A stretch of DNA of 27,749 nt from an uncultured Peptococcaceae bacterium (GTDB taxonomy: Bacteria > Bacillota > Peptococcia > Peptococcales > Peptococcaceae): positions 1-27,749 of the forward strand of contig URZX01000027.1 of assembly GCA_900552455.1 (NCBI GenBank). Direction: 5' to 3'. How positions within the stretch are numbered: position 1 is the first letter of the stretch; each line of letters begins with the position of its first letter. The notes beneath the pieces are model-generated. The model made no database searches. It was not told the DNA's origin and saw nothing but the letters and a program-made list of their open reading frames with translations. Position numbers and translations under genes: made by a program. Shown one piece after another: positions 24,677 to 27,749 of the stretch.

Positions 24677-25171
24677 TCATTTGCCGGCTTTGGCGCTGGC
24701 GTAGTGCTCGAAGAATTTCTTGATCAGCATGTTGCGGCTGATCACGCCGACGAGGACGCCGTCGCGCACGACTGGCATGTTTTTGAGTTTTTTTCGATCC
24801 ATGTACTGAGCGACTTCGCGCAGGTTTTCGTCTGCTTCTGCTGCGCGTACGTTGCGGGTGGCGCAGGCCATGACGGTTTCGTCGGAAACAGCGTCGGCTG
24901 CTTTTGCGAGGGCGTCGACGTCCATATCGGACCAGTGCTTGAAGAAGACGAGCCCCTGAGCGCCTGCTCTGTAGAGGATGTAGTGGATGATGTCGCCATC
25001 GGAAAGATAAGCGACGAGACGGTTGGAATCATCTACGACTGGGAACCCGCCAACGCGATACTTGGAAAATGCTTCCACTGCATCGCCGATGGTGTCGGTT
25101 TCCTTGAGATACTTCACGTCTTCCACCATGATGTCTTTCATTGATACATTTGCCAAAGTGCTCTCTGCCAT
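24677..25171 (-). CDS. CBS-domain-pair protein
   Basis: 164 residues from the ATG at 25171. Two CBS motifs: the first near residues 10-70 (IMVEDVKYLKETDTIGDAVEAF, then GGFPVVDDSNRLVAYLSDGDI), the second near 100-155 (LREVAQYMDRKKLKNMPVVRD, then LVGVISRNML). Between them is a ~30-residue insert with aromatic and acidic residues. CBS pairs bind adenine nucleotides and act as energy or ligand sensors; with no fused effector domain its partner is unknown. GGAGG lies 7 bases before 25171 and only 4 before an alternative ATG at 25174. The next gene upstream is a paralogue, but a terminator separates them. Confidence 0.85.
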   Translation of the reverse strand: MAESTLANVSMKDIMVEDVKYLKETDTIGDAVEAFSKYRVGGFPVVDDSNRLVAYLSDGDIIHYILYRAGAQGLVFFKHWSDMDVDALAKAADAVSDETVMACATRNVRAAEADENLREVAQYMDRKKLKNMPVVRDGVLVGVISRNMLIKKFFEHYASAKAGK

Positions 25172-25202
25172 CATAATCCCTCCATTATATTATTTGTGAT
25201 GT

Positions 25203-25236
25203 GAAAAATCCCCTTCTGGGTGAAGCAGAAGGGGAT
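25203..25236 (-). terminator. Rho-independent terminator between the two CBS-domain genes
   Basis: A perfect 10-bp stem (ATCCCCTTCT / AGAAGGGGAT) followed on the minus strand by TTTTT. Confidence 0.88.
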
Positions 25237-25259
25237 ATTAAATTAACTACGCGAACGAA

Positions 25260-25766
25260 TTAAAAATCGTCATCCTGTGGGCCTTCAACGCATTCAGCAT
25301 CTGGGTTTGCCAGATATTCTTTGAAGAGGCCGTTGATGATATCGTTACGGGTGATGATGCCGACAAATTTGCCTTCGTCAACAACTGGGATGTGTTTCAG
25401 ATGTTTCTTCTGAATGAGCTTGGATACGTTTCTAACGGTATCGGTGGCTTCAACAGTGATAACATGATGGGTGGCTGCGCCGTATGCGCCGTCGTTGACG
25501 CACTTGTTCAGGTAGGAACCGAAGCAGTCAACCTGATACCATGCTCTGACGTGGTTGTACTGTGCGTTGCGGCGACGAACGTTGCGAACGACATAGTCTA
25601 CGATGTCACCGTCGGAAAGGAATGCGGTGAGGTTGCCCTGAGCGTCCACCATTGGCAGGCAGCCGACTCTCTTTTCTGCAAAAACTTCTACTGCTTCACC
25701 GATGGTTGCGGTGTCCTTCAGGGTTACTGGATCTTTGATCATTACTTCTCTAACAAGTACTGCCAT
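25260..25766 (-). CDS. CBS-domain-pair protein (paralogue)
   Basis: 168 residues, same architecture as the downstream neighbour. CBS1 runs from about 1 to 60 (VREVMIKDPVTLKDTATIGEAVEVFAEK, then LPMVDAQGNLTAFLSDGDIVDYV). A ~40-residue insert follows with RRRNAQYNHVRAWYQVDCFG. CBS2 is near 100-150 (VRNVSKLIQKKHLKHIPVVDEGKFVGIITRNDI). The acidic C-terminal tail ends QDDDF. The family is like AcuB or other stand-alone CBS sensors; the ligand and partner are not known. AGGAGGAG precedes the ATG. A candidate promoter lies about 90 bases upstream, and its own terminator follows the stop. Confidence 0.87.
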   Translation of the reverse strand: MAVLVREVMIKDPVTLKDTATIGEAVEVFAEKRVGCLPMVDAQGNLTAFLSDGDIVDYVVRNVRRRNAQYNHVRAWYQVDCFGSYLNKCVNDGAYGAATHHVITVEATDTVRNVSKLIQKKHLKHIPVVDEGKFVGIITRNDIINGLFKEYLANPDAECVEGPQDDDF

Positions 25767-25856
25767 TTTAATTTCTCCTCCTAAGTATCATATGGTATGC
25801 TTTTGGTTGCTAATACTGCATATTCGCATATTACTTACCACTTATTTCATGGTTTT

Positions 25857-25885
25857 AGTATATCATAGGAATCGAGCGTTGTCTA
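25857..25885 (-). promoter_or_regulatory. Candidate promoter for the CBS-domain gene at 25260-25766
   Basis: On the minus strand TAGACA (25880-25885) and TATACT (25857-25862) are separated by 17 bases. The predicted leader is about 85 bases. Confidence 0.55.
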
Positions 25886-25945
25886 GAGATTCAATAAGAT
25901 TTATTTATCTTTTTAATCCCGCATTTTTTTGTAATGGTTTCGCTC

Positions 25946-27241
25946 TTACAGGGAATGCTTGCATCCGGCAAGCCATGCGGTGGCTTCGTGCCAGTCCATG
26001 AAAGCAACGTCGGCGCTGCTCGTGATCTGCTGCCATTCTCTGTCACTGTGATTTTCGTCGTAAATAGCGGCGATCATGCAGCCTGCGCCCTTTGCCCCGA
26101 ACACACCTTCTGCACCGTCGTTAAAGGCCCATACGCGGCCCTCAGGGGCATTTAAGAGAGCGATACCCTGGCGGAAAAGAGCAGAGTCACCGCCGCCGAG
26201 TCGTTTTTCCCAGCCGCTGGCAATGGCTGTGATGTCTGCGGCGATGCCAGCGTGATCAAAGAGGGTGCGGCAAACTTCGGCATCGTGGATGCTGGTTGCG
26301 ACGACGGGAATGCGGCGCGTTTTTGCTGCAGCGAGGAAATCTTTGACGCCCGGCTTGGCGGTGCCTTCGGTGTGATAATACCATTCGAGATCGGCCTCGA
26401 GCTCGTCGACGACCTGTCCGACGCCGAAGGTACCGGAGTAGTTGTGCTTGGCATAGCCGATGCTTTCAGGAAGGTTGTATTCGGCGAGGATCTGTGGCAG
26501 ATCGCCGCCGGGCCGGTAGCCATGGGCGCGCAGATAGCCTGGCACGAGATCCTGATAATAGGCCAGGGTATCGGTGAGGGTACCGTCGACATCGGCAAGG
26601 ATGCCGGCGATGTGCGCATCGCCATTGACGATGTAATCGAGCTTGCGTGCGAGGCGTTTCGTAGCGAGCTGTGGCTGTGGCAGGCTGTAGAGGGCGCTGA
26701 TCACCGCTGCGCCGCTGACGCCGGTTCCGGCGAGGATGGCAGCGTTGTTCTCATTCACACCACCGATGCCGACGACAGGGATGTCGACGCTGGCGCAGAT
26801 CGCTTTCAACGTATCGCGACTGGTGAGGCTGGAATCTTTGCTGACACTTGGGAAGAGGGCACCGACGCCAAGATAATCTGCGCCGTCTCTGACGGCTTTT
26901 TTGGCCTGTTCGAGGGTTTTCGCAGTGACGCCGACGATCTTATCAGGGCCGAGCTGGGCGCGCGCGCTTGCGGCGGCGGTGTCTTCCTGGCCAACGTGGA
27001 CGCCGTCTGCGTCGAGCGCAAGGGCGAGGGCGACGTCGTCGTTGACGATAAATGGCACGTTGTATTTATGGCAGAGTGCCTTGAGTGCTTCTGCATTCTG
27101 GCGCGCTTTGCCGTGCTTGTCGCGGTATTGCAGCATGGTGGCGCCACTGGCGAGAATGGCTTCTGTGCGCGCCAGGAGCGCTTCTCCCTGCAGGTTGTCA
27201 CAATCGGTGATCACATATAGTAAAAGGTCGTTTTTATTCAT
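25946..27241 (-). CDS. Thiamine-phosphate synthase fused to a HAD-superfamily phosphatase
   Basis: 431 residues from the ATG at 27241. Residues 1-~205 are a ThiE/TenI TIM barrel: LYVITD, then LQYRDK, FIVNDDVALALALDADGVHVGQED, YLGVGALFPS and VVGIGGV are ThiE landmarks. Residues ~212-431 are a HAD hydrolase: motif I DVDGTLTDT with nucleophile Asp217 and Asp219, motif II VVATSIHD, a Lys in GWEKRLGG, and a late FNDGAEGVFGAKGAG loop as in beta-phosphoglucomutase-like members. ThiE joins HMP-PP and thiazole phosphate to thiamine phosphate; the HAD half may dephosphorylate thiamine phosphate or a precursor. Upstream in-frame ATGs at 27280 and 27259 are disfavoured because GGAGG lies 11 bases before 27241 and homology begins there. 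No other thi genes or TPP riboswitch are visible. Confidence 0.87.
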   Translation of the reverse strand: MNKNDLLLYVITDCDNLQGEALLARTEAILASGATMLQYRDKHGKARQNAEALKALCHKYNVPFIVNDDVALALALDADGVHVGQEDTAAASARAQLGPDKIVGVTAKTLEQAKKAVRDGADYLGVGALFPSVSKDSSLTSRDTLKAICASVDIPVVGIGGVNENNAAILAGTGVSGAAVISALYSLPQPQLATKRLARKLDYIVNGDAHIAGILADVDGTLTDTLAYYQDLVPGYLRAHGYRPGGDLPQILAEYNLPESIGYAKHNYSGTFGVGQVVDELEADLEWYYHTEGTAKPGVKDFLAAAKTRRIPVVATSIHDAEVCRTLFDHAGIAADITAIASGWEKRLGGGDSALFRQGIALLNAPEGRVWAFNDGAEGVFGAKGAGCMIAAIYDENHSDREWQQITSSADVAFMDWHEATAWLAGCKHSL

Positions 27242-27414
27242 GGTCGATCCTGCCTCCATTGTCAGATATTCTCCTGTCATGATATCACACTAGCACGTTT
27301 AGGTGAACAGGGAAGGGGACGCTTTTCGGCCTTGGCTTTCATAATTTTTTCGCGCATCCGATCTGCTTGCGCCTGCGCCCTGTAGCCCTGGTGGTTTTCT
27401 ACAGCGATGTGTAT

Positions 27415-27447
27415 AAAAAACAGCCTTCATCTTTCGATGAAGGCTGT
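27415..27447 (-). terminator. Rho-independent terminator of the rRNA-tRNA operon
   Basis: A perfect 12-bp stem (ACAGCCTTCATC / GATGAAGGCTGT), tetraloop, then six T on the minus strand, 5 bases after tRNA-Trp. Confidence 0.93.
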
Positions 27448-27451
27448 GAGC

Positions 27452-27524
27452 CAGGGGCACTAGGATTCGAACCCAGGACCTGCGGTTTTGGAGACCGATA
27501 TTCTACCAGCTGAACTATACCCCT
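27452..27524 (-). tRNA. tRNA-Trp (CCA anticodon)
   Basis: 73 bases on the minus strand. The 7-bp acceptor stem AGGGGTA / TGCCCCT (one G-U) is complete. The D-arm AGCTGGTAGA, anticodon loop CTCCAAA with anticodon CCA, and T-loop TTCGAAT are all present; the discriminator is G. The 3' CCA is not encoded. It is the last gene of an rRNA-tRNA transcription unit and is followed at once by a terminator. Confidence 0.95.
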
Positions 27525-27531
27525 ATGCAAA

Positions 27532-27556
27532 GGACAAGGCCCGACGGACCTTGTCC
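27532..27556 (-). other. Hairpin between tRNA-Asn and tRNA-Trp
   Basis: A perfect 8-bp stem (GGACAAGG / CCTTGTCC) with a 9-base loop fills most of the tRNA spacer. It is probably a processing structure or weak internal terminator. Confidence 0.5.
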
Positions 27557-27561
27557 GAAGG

Positions 27562-27634
27562 CTCCCCGAACTGGGCTCGAACCAGTGACATCATGATTAA
27601 CAGTCATGCGCTCTACCGACTGAGCTATGGAGGA
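27562..27634 (-). tRNA. tRNA-Asn (GUU anticodon)
   Basis: 73 bases on the minus strand. Acceptor TCCTCCA / TCGGGGA carries one C-C mismatch at the sixth pair. The D-loop AGTCGGTAGA, anticodon loop CTGTTAA with anticodon GTT, and T-arm CTGG TTCGAGC CCAG are clear; the discriminator is G. CCA is not encoded (CCT follows the discriminator). It lies between 5S rRNA and tRNA-Trp. Confidence 0.95.
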
Positions 27635-27644
27635 ATATAGTGCA

Positions 27645-27664
27645 AAACACCCGATTAGGTGTTT
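27645..27664 (-). other. Hairpin just downstream of 5S rRNA
   Basis: A 7-bp stem AAACACC / GGTGTTT separates 5S rRNA from tRNA-Asn. It is likely an RNA processing site. Confidence 0.45.
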
Positions 27665-27667
27665 CGC

Positions 27668-27749
27668 CTGTGTTGGCATTTCCCTATCTTTCCAGGCCGT
27701 CACCAGCCAAGTATTTTCGGCACCACTGAGCTTAACTTCTGTGTTCGGT
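27668..27749 (-). rRNA. rrf: 5S ribosomal RNA, 3' part (continues beyond the window)
   Basis: The minus strand begins at the window edge with CCGAACACAGAAGTTAAGC, the universally conserved 5S loop B/C region. It continues through GCCGAAAATACTTGG and GATAGG toward the 3' helix. The 5' ~35 bases lie outside the window. The exact 3' end is uncertain by several bases. A 23S and 16S rRNA gene are expected to the right. Confidence 0.93.

Noticed and set aside
27277..27357. 26-codon minus-strand frame (MREKIMKAKA...) ending at an ATGA overlap with an upstream ThiE-frame Met
   Set aside because: No SD, lies directly after the rRNA-operon terminator, and the overlapped Met is not the likely ThiE start. 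Its lysine-rich composition is suggestive but not enough.
27242..27414. TPP riboswitch upstream of the ThiE-HAD gene
   Set aside because: No CTGAGA-type core or other thi-box element is visible in the short gap.

Overview
The window looks like a chromosomal segment of an anaerobic, amino-acid-using Firmicute (Bacillota; Clostridia or Negativicutes are my best guess, low confidence). The reasons are strong GGAGG-type ribosome binding sites, some TTG starts, a stand-alone FchA beside FolD and Fhs, a two-subunit glycine decarboxylase (GcvPA/GcvPB), an AGCS Na+ symporter, and a HelD-type helicase. Most core genes are fairly GC-rich. A central block (about 6.2-12.0 kb) is visibly more AT-rich and looks like accessory DNA.

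Layout. 0-6.2 kb: a 47-residue signal-peptide or membrane miniprotein (minus strand), then plus-strand genes for an Ogt alkyltransferase, HelD, an MBL-fold hydrolase, a blasticidin-S-deaminase-like cytidine deaminase, and a protein made of two fused GNAT domains. 6.2-6.9 kb: a PIN-domain toxin-antitoxin pair with its own promoter and palindromic operator candidate. 6.9-12.0 kb: a DUF3788 protein and a GNAT, then a minus-strand operon of an AlkA-like glycosylase, a fold-III PLP decarboxylase, an ABM-domain protein and a second Ogt. A cupin-AraC regulator is divergent from this operon. The operon joins two alkylation-repair enzymes to two small-molecule enzymes and is the most intriguing accessory system here.

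12.1-24.0 kb, all minus strand: a complete glycine/one-carbon module in the order agcS, gcvT, gcvH, gcvPA, gcvPB, lplA, lpd, fhs, fchA, folD. It would import glycine, cleave it to CO2, NH3, NADH and methylene-THF, and carry the C1 unit through methenyl- and formyl-THF to formate with ATP formation. The same enzymes could run in reverse as a reductive glycine pathway. FolD lacks the Lys and Gln expected for cyclohydrolase activity, which fits the presence of the separate cyclohydrolase FchA.

24.6-27.75 kb, minus strand: two paralogous CBS-pair proteins, a fusion of thiamine-phosphate synthase (ThiE) with a HAD phosphatase, and the 3' end of an rRNA operon (partial 5S rRNA, tRNA-Asn, tRNA-Trp, terminator). 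No CRISPR array, transposase, integrase or recognisable known riboswitch was seen.
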